Positions 42,398 through 51,114 of a stretch of DNA of 64,000 bases are shown here, piece after piece. The notes beneath the pieces are model-generated. The model was not told the DNA's origin. It ran no database searches and saw nothing but the letters and a program-made list of their open reading frames with translations. Where the stretch lies: NCBI RefSeq assembly GCF_001544375.1, contig NZ_BCQJ01000003.1, forward strand, positions 62,001-126,000, given 5' to 3'. The position numbers were made by a program, and so were the translations under genes. Origin of the DNA: Enterococcus canis NBRC 100695. GTDB lineage: Bacteria > Bacillota > Bacilli > Lactobacillales > Enterococcaceae. Each line of letters opens with the position of its first letter. Positions within the stretch are counted from its first letter, which is position 1.

Positions 42398-43894
42398 CTA
42401 TTGCTCTAGCTGAATTTCCCGGGTCGCGACTTTTTGCAAAAAGCTCTGGTCATGATCTACTACCAATAAGGTAGGCCGAACATCCAGTAATAACGCTTCA
42501 ATTTGCTGGTGGTTGAAGACATCCAAATAATTCAGCGGCTCATCCCAAATAAATAACTCAGCTGGTGTAGCTAAGGATTTTGCTAGTTCAACTTTCTTTC
42601 GTTGTCCCATACTCATCTGCTCAATCAATTGCGTAAAAACTTCCCGCTCCATCCCCAATTTCTGCAAATTCCACAGAAAATCTTGATAGTCCAGTTGGTT
42701 CTCTTCCGCAAACGATTGGAGACTGCCGCGATTATCTTCATAATTTTGCCGGACGTAACTAACAGTGACTGGCGGCAAATGGATTGTCCCAGTTACTTCG
42801 CCCGTAAAAGTCCCTAATAGTGCTTGAATAATCGAAGATTTTCCCGAACCATTGCGACCCACCAAGGCGACTTGCTCTCCTTGATTAACCTCAAAGGTCA
42901 AGGGCTGAAACAAGGGCTCTGCATAACGTAACTTTAAATCTTCCACCCGCAGTAGCTGACGATGATGGGAGGGCTGATAACTGATGCGTAATGGTTCCAC
43001 ATACTCGATATCCTTCAGTAATTTTTCTTTCTCAGCTACCTGAGTGTTCAAGCGCTGCACGATTGCTTTGGAACGTTTCATAGTACGAGCTGCATCAGCT
43101 CCTACTGCACCTTTATTGACTCGCCGATTTTCCGTATCAATAAAACCTGTCCGTTTTTTAGCTTTATCACCTTCACGAGAACGGGACCATTCAGCCTTTT
43201 CAGCCGCTGTCTGCTTCAGTCGCCCGATTTCGCGTTGTAATTTTTCGTTCTGCGCCTGCTCAAATTCATCTTGTAGACGTTTTTGTTCTTCATAGGTTGA
43301 AAAGTTCCCTTGATACAAGCGCAACTTGGTCTTGTCGATGGCTAAAATGTGATCCACCACTTGATCTAAGAAGAAGCGATCATGGCTAACTACAATATAG
43401 CCTTGCCGTTTACGATTCAGATAGGTAGCCACCTGCTCCCGGCCTGCGATATCCAAATGATTCGTTGGCTCATCAATCAAAGGAAAGTGTTGCTCATCCG
43501 TGAAAAGCTGAGCTAACAGCACTTTGGTCTTTTCACCACCAGATAATGAATCAAAAGGTCGCCACAAAATATCCGGATCAACCCCTAGTAAGTTCAACTC
43601 TCGTTCAATTTCCCACTGCTCAAAGTTTCCTAATTCAGTCAATACATAAAATGTTAGCTGCGTTTTATCTTGCAGCTTTTGCGGAAAATAGACGAAATCC
43701 AAGCTGTGTTGGATAGTTCCAGTGTATGGCAACGATCCTTGTAGCAGTTTCAGCAGCGTCGTTTTCCCCCGACCATTGCGCCCTACTAGCCCCAACTTCC
43801 AGCCAGTATCCAGATTAAGCTCCGCATGATCGAATAATGGCGTGGTCTGACCGCCATATTCGAAGGATAATTGTTTGATTTCTATTTTAGACAT
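42398..43894 (-). CDS. ABC-F ribosomal protection protein, Lsa-like
   Basis: A 498-residue cytoplasmic ABC-F protein with two ATPase cassettes and no membrane part. First cassette: GRNGRGKTTLL (about 38-48), LSGGEKTKVLL, and Walker B IDEPTNHLD. Second cassette: GRNGSGKSS (about 345-353), MSMGQRKKVELA, and Walker B WDEPLNYLD. The interdomain linker (about 190-290) is rich in charged residues, as in antibiotic-resistance ABC-F. Length and sequence style match Lsa(A) of E. faecalis, which frees the ribosome of lincosamides, streptogramin A and pleuromutilins. Expression is probably controlled by the attenuator directly upstream. Confidence 0.9.
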   Translation of the reverse strand: MSKIEIKQLSFEYGGQTTPLFDHAELNLDTGWKLGLVGRNGRGKTTLLKLLQGSLPYTGTIQHSLDFVYFPQKLQDKTQLTFYVLTELGNFEQWEIERELNLLGVDPDILWRPFDSLSGGEKTKVLLAQLFTDEQHFPLIDEPTNHLDIAGREQVATYLNRKRQGYIVVSHDRFFLDQVVDHILAIDKTKLRLYQGNFSTYEEQKRLQDEFEQAQNEKLQREIGRLKQTAAEKAEWSRSREGDKAKKRTGFIDTENRRVNKGAVGADAARTMKRSKAIVQRLNTQVAEKEKLLKDIEYVEPLRISYQPSHHRQLLRVEDLKLRYAEPLFQPLTFEVNQGEQVALVGRNGSGKSSIIQALLGTFTGEVTGTIHLPPVTVSYVRQNYEDNRGSLQSFAEENQLDYQDFLWNLQKLGMEREVFTQLIEQMSMGQRKKVELAKSLATPAELFIWDEPLNYLDVFNHQQIEALLLDVRPTLLVVDHDQSFLQKVATREIQLEQ

Positions 43895-43908
43895 TTATCT
43901 CACCCTTT

Positions 43909-43941
43909 AAAAAAAGACCAGTCCTATTTTCAGGACTGGTC
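43909..43941 (-). terminator. Attenuator terminator in front of the ABC-F gene
   Basis: A 10-bp perfect stem (43916-43925 with 43932-43941), 6-nt loop and seven T on the minus strand, ending about 15 bases before the ABC-F start codon. It would stop transcription before the gene unless an alternative structure forms. Confidence 0.88.
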
Positions 43942-44001
43942 AAAAAGAGTCTTTGCCTAAGCATCTAAAAAGACCCCACATTGAATGCAGCCAATCCTGA
44001 A
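43929..44001 (-). promoter_or_regulatory. Anti-terminator pairing in the ABC-F leader
   Basis: The RNA segment UUCAGGAUUGG (44001 down to 43991) can pair over all 11 bases, with one U-G, with CCAGUCCUGAA (43939 down to 43929), which forms one side of the terminator. The two structures exclude each other, the hallmark of transcription attenuation. Confidence 0.72.
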
Positions 44002-44010
44002 AACCTGCAC
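43957..44010 (-). CDS. Candidate leader peptide of the ABC-F gene
   Basis: A 17-codon frame from a GTG at 44010 (MQVFRIGCIQCGVFLDA), with AAGGGG five bases upstream. It overlaps the anti-terminator segment at codons 4-7, so the position of a ribosome could decide which RNA structure forms. Other short frames overlap it (GTG at 44012 in another frame, ATG about 40 bases later), so the exact peptide is uncertain. Confidence 0.45.
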   Translation of the reverse strand: MQVFRIGCIQCGVFLDA

Positions 44011-44111
44011 ACAGACCCCTTGGTAGAACCCAAAAAGACTATCTAAATGCAGCTTCAATAATTGATTGCTTATTTCAATGCGCGATCCCTCACTTCGTAT
44101 TTGATACTTTT

Positions 44112-44140
44112 ACTGTACGGGATGAGCTTTAGTTTGTCAA
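44112..44140 (-). promoter_or_regulatory. Promoter of the ABC-F gene
   Basis: Minus strand TTGACA (44135-44140), 17 bases, TACAGT (44112-44117). It gives a leader of about 210 bases. Confidence 0.78.
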
Positions 44141-44150
44141 TGAGAAGGTA

Positions 44151-45119
44151 CTAAATGATTACCTTAAAAGTATCACCATCAATGTTGCCCCCAGAGACTA
44201 TAGCGACACTCGTCTGATCTTTCAGTATATGATCGATTGCACCACTTAAGATTGCCGCCGTTGTCAAGGCACCTGCACCCTCTGCAATGATTTTTTCTTT
44301 CAAAGCCAGATAAGTAATCGCACGTTTAATTTCATCTTCTTCCACTAAAACTGTTTCATCAATCAAATCACTTAATAAATCAAAAGTCAGATTACCCGGA
44401 ACTGCAACATCACAGCCGTCTGCTAGCGTACGTTGCTGCCGGTTAGCCGTGATTGTATGATTCCATAGCGAACGAACCATCCCATGCACACTATAAGTCT
44501 GAACACCAATAATTTTTATTTGAGGATTTAGATTTTTAGCAAACATTGCGATACCTGTGATAAGACCCCCACCGCCAATTGGCACCAGAATATTATCAAT
44601 TTCCTGTAATTGTTGGAAAAGCTCAACAGCAACTGTTCCTTGTCCAGCAATCACTTCAGGGTCATCATACGGCGGAATAAATACCTCTCCTGAAAGTAAA
44701 CTAGCACTTAAGCAGGCTTGCTTGGCCTCATCAAAATTTTCTCCTACTAATTCTACCATTGCTCCGTATTTACGAGTAGCCTCAATTTTCATTTTAGGAG
44801 CAGTCACTGGCATAAAAATACGTGCCTTGATACCTAACATTTTTGCAGAGATTGCCACGCCCTGTGCATGATTTCCAGCAGAGCAGGCAATTACTCCCCG
44901 TGACTTTTCTAATTCTGTTAAGAGAGCTAATTTATTATAGGCACCACGGATTTTAAATGAACCCGTTCGTTGCAAATTTTCCAATTTGAAATGAACGCAT
45001 CCATGTTTTGCTTCTGACAAAATATTACTAGGAACCAATGGTGTTTTGATCACCACTGGTTCCAGACGTTCATAAGCATGTTCAATATCAATTGTAATTC
45101 CTTTTTTTGTTGTAACCAT
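44151..45119 (-). CDS. Threonine/serine dehydratase, catabolic type
   Basis: A 322-residue PLP enzyme of fold type II that deaminates threonine or serine. The PLP lysine is in RTGSFKIRGAYNKL (about 51-64), the phosphate-binding glycines in PIGGGGLITGIA (about 176-187), and the C-terminal loop VSGGNIDGD closes the site. There is no ACT regulatory domain, so it is TdcB-like rather than a full biosynthetic IlvA. It is the last gene of the ABC transporter/oxidoreductase operon, three bases after the permease stop. The substrate could be another hydroxy-amino acid arising from the imported compound. Confidence 0.87.
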   Translation of the reverse strand: MVTTKKGITIDIEHAYERLEPVVIKTPLVPSNILSEAKHGCVHFKLENLQRTGSFKIRGAYNKLALLTELEKSRGVIACSAGNHAQGVAISAKMLGIKARIFMPVTAPKMKIEATRKYGAMVELVGENFDEAKQACLSASLLSGEVFIPPYDDPEVIAGQGTVAVELFQQLQEIDNILVPIGGGGLITGIAMFAKNLNPQIKIIGVQTYSVHGMVRSLWNHTITANRQQRTLADGCDVAVPGNLTFDLLSDLIDETVLVEEDEIKRAITYLALKEKIIAEGAGALTTAAILSGAIDHILKDQTSVAIVSGGNIDGDTFKVII

Positions 45120-45122
45120 TTT

Positions 45123-45947
45123 TTATTTACCACCTGACAACGCAATACCTTCAATAAATTGTTTTTGGAAGATCAAGAAGGCAATGATCAATGGGATACA
45201 AGCCAGGAATGAACCAGCCATTACCATTGGGAAATCAGTTCCATATTGGCCACTTAAGGAAGCCAAACCAGCTGAAAGCGTCATTTTTTCTGTGGAGGTA
45301 TTGACGATCAACGGCCATAACAATGAATTCCAGCCATACAATAAAGTAAAGATAGATAATGAAATTAAGGCTGATTTAGATAACGGCAGGATCACTGTGA
45401 AGAAAATACGGATTCGTGAAGCGCCATCAATAATAGCCGCCTCTTCGACTTCTTTTGGTATCGTCATAAAGAACTGTCGCAATAAGAAAGTCCCAAAGGC
45501 TGAGAAGAGACCAGGCATAAATAAGGCTGGTATTGAGTTCAAAAGTCCTAATTTTTGAATGATCAAGTATTGTGGAATCAAGAAAATTTGGCCTGGGACC
45601 ATCAAAATTGATAGTAATAATAGGAATAGAAAATTCTTGAAAGGGAACTCTAAGCGAGCAAAAGCATAGGCCGCTAATGCACAAAAGAATACTTGACCAA
45701 CAGTGATTACAATCGTGGATAGAATCGTATTCACGTAGAAGTTACCAAAAGGGAAAATCTCAAAAATTCGTGCGAAATTGCCCCATTGCGCCACTTCCGG
45801 CAAAATACTTGGAGGAACCTGAATCGCTTCGGTTTTAGTTTTAAGTGCTGTCAAAATCATCCAAATAAACGGAAACAACATCATAGCGGAACCTAAAATT
45901 AGTAATAAGTGTACGACAATTTTGCCGTGTGATTTACTTTTAGTCAT
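45123..45947 (-). CDS. Carbohydrate ABC transporter permease (MalG/UgpE-like)
   Basis: A 274-residue inner-membrane permease with six predicted spans. The EAA loop that contacts the ATPase is EEAAIIDGASRIRIFFTVIL (about 172-191). CUT1 family, second permease of the importer. The gene follows the first permease by 12 bases. No ATPase gene is present in the operon, so a shared MsmX/MsmK-type ATPase encoded elsewhere must drive it (inference from CUT1 systems of Firmicutes). Confidence 0.92.
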   Translation of the reverse strand: MTKSKSHGKIVVHLLLILGSAMMLFPFIWMILTALKTKTEAIQVPPSILPEVAQWGNFARIFEIFPFGNFYVNTILSTIVITVGQVFFCALAAYAFARLEFPFKNFLFLLLLSILMVPGQIFLIPQYLIIQKLGLLNSIPALFMPGLFSAFGTFLLRQFFMTIPKEVEEAAIIDGASRIRIFFTVILPLSKSALISLSIFTLLYGWNSLLWPLIVNTSTEKMTLSAGLASLSGQYGTDFPMVMAGSFLACIPLIIAFLIFQKQFIEGIALSGGK

Positions 45948-45959
45948 AACGTTTTCTCC

Positions 45960-46913
45960 TTAACTAGAATAATGAACCCATTTTTTCTGCAACAAGAAGT
46001 TGACGGCCGTGATAGCTAATGTAATCAATAACAGTACCACAACAATTGCTGCACCATAGCCTTTATTATTAAAGACAAAGGCGTTACGATAAAATAGGAA
46101 CGCCACTGATTGCACACTCTTCAAGGCTGGATTTGTTTCTGAATACATCAGATAGATCAAATCATAGACCTGTAAAGCCGAAATTATAGAGGTAATCAAT
46201 GTAAAGAAAATCGTTGGTGTTAACAAAGGCAATGTTACACTGAAAAATTTCCGGATAGGACCAGCCCCATCCATTTCAGCTGCTTCATAGAAAGTTGAGG
46301 AAATTCCTTGCAATCCGGCTAAATAAATTACGATAGAAGTTCCCAAAGAACTCCAGATTCCCACCACTACTAAAGCAACCATTGCCCATTTAGGATCCGT
46401 CAGCCAATTAGGCCCATCTATACCAAATACTGCCAAAATTTGGTTTAAAATCCCAAACTCAGAGTTAAAAATCCATTTCCAAATCATCGCTACTGCCGAG
46501 GTCATCGTAACCGCTGGCAAAAAGTAAATGACACGATAAAAACTTTTTCCTTTGATTTTAGCATTTAGTAAAACTGCAATAAAAATAGCGATAAACATAC
46601 CAACTGGTACAGTGAATAATGCATATGTAAATGTATTTTTCAAGGCACCAATAATTTCTGGATCTGTAAATAATCGTTGATAATTTTTAAAACCAATGAC
46701 TTTATAACCGCCAAACATGCCCCATTCAGTGAATGAATAAAAAATACTTTGAAACATTGGAATCAAGTAAAAAATAATAATCCCGGTGAACAGTGGGGCT
46801 ATAAATAGCCCCGCCGTTACCAATTGATCTTTCTTATAGCGTTGGAAAAAGCTGCGTTTCTTTGGTTTCTGTTTACTTTCGGTTTTAGTATTTTTCAGTT
46901 GAATCGTCTCCAT
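45960..46913 (-). CDS. Carbohydrate ABC transporter permease (MalF/UgpA-like)
   Basis: A 317-residue permease with a Lys/Arg-rich cytoplasmic N-terminus and six membrane spans. The EAA loop reads YEAAEMDGAGPIRKFFSVTL (about 212-231). CUT1 family, first permease of the importer. AAAGGGGGA precedes the ATG. It lies between the binding protein gene (22 bases upstream) and the second permease. Confidence 0.92.
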   Translation of the reverse strand: METIQLKNTKTESKQKPKKRSFFQRYKKDQLVTAGLFIAPLFTGIIIFYLIPMFQSIFYSFTEWGMFGGYKVIGFKNYQRLFTDPEIIGALKNTFTYALFTVPVGMFIAIFIAVLLNAKIKGKSFYRVIYFLPAVTMTSAVAMIWKWIFNSEFGILNQILAVFGIDGPNWLTDPKWAMVALVVVGIWSSLGTSIVIYLAGLQGISSTFYEAAEMDGAGPIRKFFSVTLPLLTPTIFFTLITSIISALQVYDLIYLMYSETNPALKSVQSVAFLFYRNAFVFNNKGYGAAIVVVLLLITLAITAVNFLLQKKWVHYSS

Positions 46914-46935
46914 ATCCGGGTCCCCCTTTTATGAC

Positions 46936-48195
46936 TTACTGCTTCAAGATTTCATCTGCCTTTTTAGCGATTTCTTCACAAGCTTCTTTAACGGTGATTT
47001 CACCTGTCCAAGCTTTATTAATTGAATCTTGTTCAATTGCGATTGCTGCGGATGAGTTTTTGTAGTTTGGCAATGCAACTGCATAGTCAGCGGCATCAAC
47101 AAACACTTGTAGATTTTTATCTGGGTAAGCATTAACCCAAGCTTCTTGTGAACCTTCATAAACCGGAATAACGGTTCCTGATTCTGCTACATGTTTCATA
47201 GATTCTTCAGTCGTCAAATATTCAACCCATTTTTTCGCTGCTTCTTTGTGTTTTGACCCTGCGTAGACTACATTAGCTAAAGAGTTAGAAGTAGTCGCTC
47301 TAACTTTACCTTTAGGTAGTGGCGCAACATCGATATTTTCTTTTCCGTATTCTTCTTCAAAGAAAACTGGTGTTTGATAAGAACCATCCACTGCCATTGC
47401 AACTTTGCCTGAAAGCATCAATTCAGTTTGGTTAGTATTAGTAATCAATTCGATTGGTGTCCCAGAACCGTCTTTGACGAAATCATACCAAAATTCTACC
47501 CCTTCAATCGTAGCCGGTTCGGTAAAGCCAGATGCTTTCCCATCTTCGCTAAATGGTGAGCCTTCATTTTGGTAAATCGTTTCGTAATAGCCCCCTTGCC
47601 AAGTAGCTGGCACAGCCATACCATAAATACCTTTATCTTTATCGGTTAATTTTTGGGCAACTTCTTTCCAAGTATCCCAAGTCCAAGTATCATCTGGATA
47701 TGCGATTCCTGCATCATCAAACATTTTTTTGTTATACCAAAGGCCATTGGTATCAAAGTCTTTCGGTACACCGTACAATTTACTATCAGCGCCGGTGTAT
47801 GCCTGTAAGTATTGGTCATGGATCTTATCTTTGTTGAAAGCTAGATCGTCTAATGGTTCTAAGACACCGTTGTCGATGTAGTCCACTACACGAGGGATAT
47901 TCATCCAGAAAACATCAGGAGCATTTTGACCAGTTACAGCTGTTTCTAATTTTGTCCAATATTGGGCCCAAGGTGTAATCTCAAATTTCACAGTAATATT
48001 AGGATTTTCTTTTTCAAAATCTTTGGCGATTTCTTCATAAACAGGTGCTTGCGCCTTATCCCATAAGCCGTAAGTAATCGTCTGCTTTTCATCCCCACTG
48101 CTACTACCGCCACCATTATCTCCGCCGCCACAACCAGCTAAGACTAATCCTAAGCTCGCCATTCCTAAAACTGCTCCAATAATGCTCTTTTTCAT
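46936..48195 (-). CDS. Extracellular carbohydrate-binding lipoprotein (ABC transporter)
   Basis: A 419-residue solute-binding protein of cluster B/CUT1 type. The lipobox is LVLAGC, with the lipid-modified Cys at residue 22, then a Gly/Ser-rich linker. The mature part starts ITYGLWDKAQAPVYEEIAKD and has the family stretch WMNIPRVVDYIDNG. It delivers the substrate to the two permeases encoded downstream; the sugar is unknown. The eight residues before the Cys (SLGLVLAG) resemble the enterococcal sex pheromone cAD1 in their last five positions. Confidence 0.9.
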   Translation of the reverse strand: MKKSIIGAVLGMASLGLVLAGCGGGDNGGGSSSGDEKQTITYGLWDKAQAPVYEEIAKDFEKENPNITVKFEITPWAQYWTKLETAVTGQNAPDVFWMNIPRVVDYIDNGVLEPLDDLAFNKDKIHDQYLQAYTGADSKLYGVPKDFDTNGLWYNKKMFDDAGIAYPDDTWTWDTWKEVAQKLTDKDKGIYGMAVPATWQGGYYETIYQNEGSPFSEDGKASGFTEPATIEGVEFWYDFVKDGSGTPIELITNTNQTELMLSGKVAMAVDGSYQTPVFFEEEYGKENIDVAPLPKGKVRATTSNSLANVVYAGSKHKEAAKKWVEYLTTEESMKHVAESGTVIPVYEGSQEAWVNAYPDKNLQVFVDAADYAVALPNYKNSSAAIAIEQDSINKAWTGEITVKEACEEIAKKADEILKQ

Positions 48196-48218
48196 CTTCT
48201 TCCCTCCAAATTTATGTT

Positions 48219-49241
48219 TTATAATGCTGTGATTTCAGTTGTATCTGCCGACTTCACTTCACCCTCAGCGATGCGGATCGTTTCCATCGTGCTAGCTAAA
48301 GGACACGCGATTGCTGGATCAACATTATCCAAAATAGATTGCGCGAAGTGTTTGATTTCGATATAATAGCCACTTTCTTTACTGATTTCCGGCTCAAAGC
48401 TTTCAGCATCGTTAGGATAATCAACTAATTTCCCTTTTTCTAAAATGATGCTGCCTTTTTCAAAAACAAAACGGAAACGCATTTCAAAGCCAAAGTCATT
48501 GTTGTTGATGGTCCAGTTATCAGAAGCGTTGGCTACAATGCCATCATAGTGATAATTAGTAGAGACTATGTCGTAACCACTGCCTTCAAAAACAACGCGG
48601 CCCGTTGAGCTGACGGATTTTGGTGTACCCAATAGCCAGTTCAACGTATCCACATCATGAATATGTTGATCTAATAGACAACCGCCGGAACGTTCTTTGG
48701 TCAATAACCAGTTTTCCCATGACCAGAACGGGGTCGTGCCACCACGGAACAAGTTAGCTTCAGTCATCTTACCGTAGCGACCACTATCTAAAGTTTCTTT
48801 AATATAGTTGTAAGAAGGAAAGAAGCGTAAAGTTTGACCAATCATTAAATAGCGATCATATTTTTTTGCTGCATCAATCATCTCTTGACACGCCTCACTT
48901 GAAATGGCCATTGGTTTTTCACAGAATACATGTAAACCTTTCTCCATCGCTTTGATTGCATATGGTGCGTGGATAAAAGTCGGTAAACATAGATCCACAT
49001 AATCTAATTCTTCTTGATCGATCATTTCATCCATATCAGTGTAGAAATTAAATTGTGTAAAATCGATACTTTGATCGCTGACATCAATATTTCCTTGTGT
49101 TAGCTTTCCTGATTTTTTTTCTTCATTTACGTCACAGATTGCCACGATTTTGACTGGAAATTTTTCTTCCATTAAACGCATATAAATACTTAAGTGAGAA
49201 CTTCCCATGAAGCCTAATCCGACTAACCCAACTTTTAACAT
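48219..49241 (-). CDS. Gfo/Idh/MocA family oxidoreductase
   Basis: A 340-residue NAD(P)-dependent dehydrogenase. Rossmann motif GLVGLGFMGSSHLSIY (about 5-20), signature HVFCEKPMAIS (about 94-104), and catalytic Asp/His stretch GGCLLDQHIHDVDTLNWLLG (about 182-201). Inositol 2-dehydrogenase-like and related sugar dehydrogenases share this pattern. It sits between the TIM-barrel isomerase and the binding protein genes in the same operon, with CGGAGGG before the ATG. The substrate is unknown. Confidence 0.9.
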   Translation of the reverse strand: MLKVGLVGLGFMGSSHLSIYMRLMEEKFPVKIVAICDVNEEKKSGKLTQGNIDVSDQSIDFTQFNFYTDMDEMIDQEELDYVDLCLPTFIHAPYAIKAMEKGLHVFCEKPMAISSEACQEMIDAAKKYDRYLMIGQTLRFFPSYNYIKETLDSGRYGKMTEANLFRGGTTPFWSWENWLLTKERSGGCLLDQHIHDVDTLNWLLGTPKSVSSTGRVVFEGSGYDIVSTNYHYDGIVANASDNWTINNNDFGFEMRFRFVFEKGSIILEKGKLVDYPNDAESFEPEISKESGYYIEIKHFAQSILDNVDPAIACPLASTMETIRIAEGEVKSADTTEITAL

Positions 49242-49258
49242 AATAATTTCCCTCCGCT

Positions 49259-50128
49259 TTAAAGATTTACAATATAGTCTAATGCTCGGCTTGTGTCATA
49301 AGCCAATTGTTGCCCATTTTGTTTGTAGGCGCTCAACTCACAGGTCAGCGGCCCGTTGTAACCGATATCATTTAACGCCTCTATTAATGGTCGCCAGCTT
49401 ACATCCCCATTTAATAAAGTGGTAAAGCCCTGGATATTCCCGATACTTACTTTAAAATCTTTCACATGAATCTTCTTGATACGAGGTCCTAGAATGTGGA
49501 CCCATTGTTCTGGGAAACCAAATTGTAAGATATTGCCTGCGTCAAAATACATACCCACATAAGCGTTGTCAATAGCATCAATAAACTGACGAGCCTCCAG
49601 AGGACTTAGCAAGAATTTGTTCCAGACGTTTTCGATTCCAATGTGGATTTGTCGTTCTGTGGCGTAGGGAGCCAATTCTTTAAAAGCTGCTAATGACCGG
49701 TCATAGCAAATGTCATAAGGAACATCCTGTTTTACCAGACCTGGCACAACTAACACAGCATCGCCGCCCAGTGCTTGACAGACATCAATCATCTTGCGAA
49801 CAATAGCGATTCCCTTTTCTCGAATCTCAGGTTCATTGGCACTCAATGGATAATTCCAATGAAGAGCCGTGGAAATACTACTGATAGGTAGCTGGTACTT
49901 TTCACTTAAGGCTTTAATGCCTGCTAGATCTTCTGCAGTACTATCTAAAGTCAAATCTAGTTTTTCCGAAAGTGCCAAATCGCCAGTTACGATGTTTTCT
50001 GCAGCATTGTTTTCGCTTAGATTTAATTCAATCGTATTAAAACCAGCGTCCTTAGTCAGTTGAAACTGCTCTTCTAACGATAGCCCTGCTGGTAATGACC
50101 AGACATTCATTCCCTTTAATAAGGTCAT
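49259..50128 (-). CDS. Sugar phosphate isomerase/epimerase-like TIM barrel
   Basis: A 289-residue xylose-isomerase-like TIM-barrel protein (AP_endonuc_2 type). Candidate metal ligands are Glu in IHIGIENVWNKF (about 157-168), Asp in GMYFDAGN (about 193-200), His in KKIHVKD (about 219-225) and Glu in LTCELSAY (about 262-269). Relatives include inosose isomerase/dehydratase, ketose 3-epimerases and the lyase partner of 3-keto-glycoside systems. Its gene overlaps the preceding Gfo/Idh gene by four bases (ATGA), so the two probably act on the same compound in sequence. Confidence 0.87.
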   Translation of the reverse strand: MTLLKGMNVWSLPAGLSLEEQFQLTKDAGFNTIELNLSENNAAENIVTGDLALSEKLDLTLDSTAEDLAGIKALSEKYQLPISSISTALHWNYPLSANEPEIREKGIAIVRKMIDVCQALGGDAVLVVPGLVKQDVPYDICYDRSLAAFKELAPYATERQIHIGIENVWNKFLLSPLEARQFIDAIDNAYVGMYFDAGNILQFGFPEQWVHILGPRIKKIHVKDFKVSIGNIQGFTTLLNGDVSWRPLIEALNDIGYNGPLTCELSAYKQNGQQLAYDTSRALDYIVNL

Positions 50129-51114
50129 GCGTGTATCTCCTCCTTCAAATAAATAATTTGTTGCGTAGTAGCAGCTGCATAAGCTGCTTCAGTCAACGCA
50201 ACTGTGTATAAGCCATCAACACCAGAAACCGGTGCTGGTCGTCCCTGATCTACCGCGTCAATAAATGCTTTGATCATTAAAGAATCCATGTCCTCTTCAA
50301 AGTAGAAATCGGTAATACTATGATTTTCATCATTAAAGACTTTGACTTTACGACCAAAGCCATCAATCGTTAGTTGTCCTTTTTCAAAAACTAATTCCAA
50401 AATTGCGTCACCCCACACTGGGTAAGATTTTGGTCGATTCCAAGAAGTATCAAGTGACATAATCACCGGCTCATGAAAAGCAATTTGGACTAAACCTATA
50501 TCCTCAACTGGTAAATTTGCTTGGCTTTTTGCTGCATATGCGTAAACTTCCTTGGGATGTAGTCGAAACAGATAATTTACTAAATCGGAGATATGAACCG
50601 TGTGGTCAATCAACGCACCTCCACCAGAAAGATTAGGATCAATGAACCAACCGCCTGGATTTTTACCATGATTGGAAGAATTGATCAGCTTTAACGCTCC
50701 CAAAGTTCCTTCATCCAAGATTTTTTTTAGATTTTGAACCGGTTCTGCAAAACGTACAGGGTGTGCTACCATCAACAAACGCTCTGCCGTTTGGGCGGCC
50801 ATGATCATCTCCTGTGCATCAACAGTGTTCAAGGCCATTGGCTTTTCAACAATTACATGCTTTCCTGCTTTTAAAGCTTGTAAGGTATAGTCTTTGTGGA
50901 AAATATTTTCAGAACAGATTACAACAGTATCGCAGTCTGTCTCTAATAATGCCACGATGGTTGTGAAATGAACTAATTTTTTTTCTTCAGCAAAACATTC
51001 TGCCCGAGGTTGATCATGATCAAAAACTCCCGTAATCTGTACTTGCTGATCTCTAAATTGCTGTAAATAACTGTAGACATGCATATGGGCTACACCGATA
51101 ATCCCGATTTTCAT
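50125..51114 (-). CDS. Gfo/Idh/MocA oxidoreductase, left member of a twin pair
   Basis: A 329-residue dehydrogenase starting MKIGIIGVAHMHVYSYL. It has HVIVEKPMALN (about 92-102), GGALIDHTVHISDLVNYLF (about 172-190) and SLDTSWNRPKSYPVWGD (about 227-243). It is closely similar over its whole length to the product of the gene at 53198-54190, including KNPGGWF and the SWNRP..YPVWGDA stretch. It starts inside the stop of the small 157-residue gene (ATGA) and overlaps the TIM-barrel gene in the same way. Probably oxidises a sugar, glycoside or cyclitol. Confidence 0.9.
   Translation of the reverse strand: MKIGIIGVAHMHVYSYLQQFRDQQVQITGVFDHDQPRAECFAEEKKLVHFTTIVALLETDCDTVVICSENIFHKDYTLQALKAGKHVIVEKPMALNTVDAQEMIMAAQTAERLLMVAHPVRFAEPVQNLKKILDEGTLGALKLINSSNHGKNPGGWFIDPNLSGGGALIDHTVHISDLVNYLFRLHPKEVYAYAAKSQANLPVEDIGLVQIAFHEPVIMSLDTSWNRPKSYPVWGDAILELVFEKGQLTIDGFGRKVKVFNDENHSITDFYFEEDMDSLMIKAFIDAVDQGRPAPVSGVDGLYTVALTEAAYAAATTQQIIYLKEEIHA

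Noticed and set aside
43945-43983. Other short frames in the ABC-F leader (for example the 13-codon ATG frame)
   Set aside because: No ribosome site at a good distance; the GTG frame at 44010 is better supported, though still uncertain.
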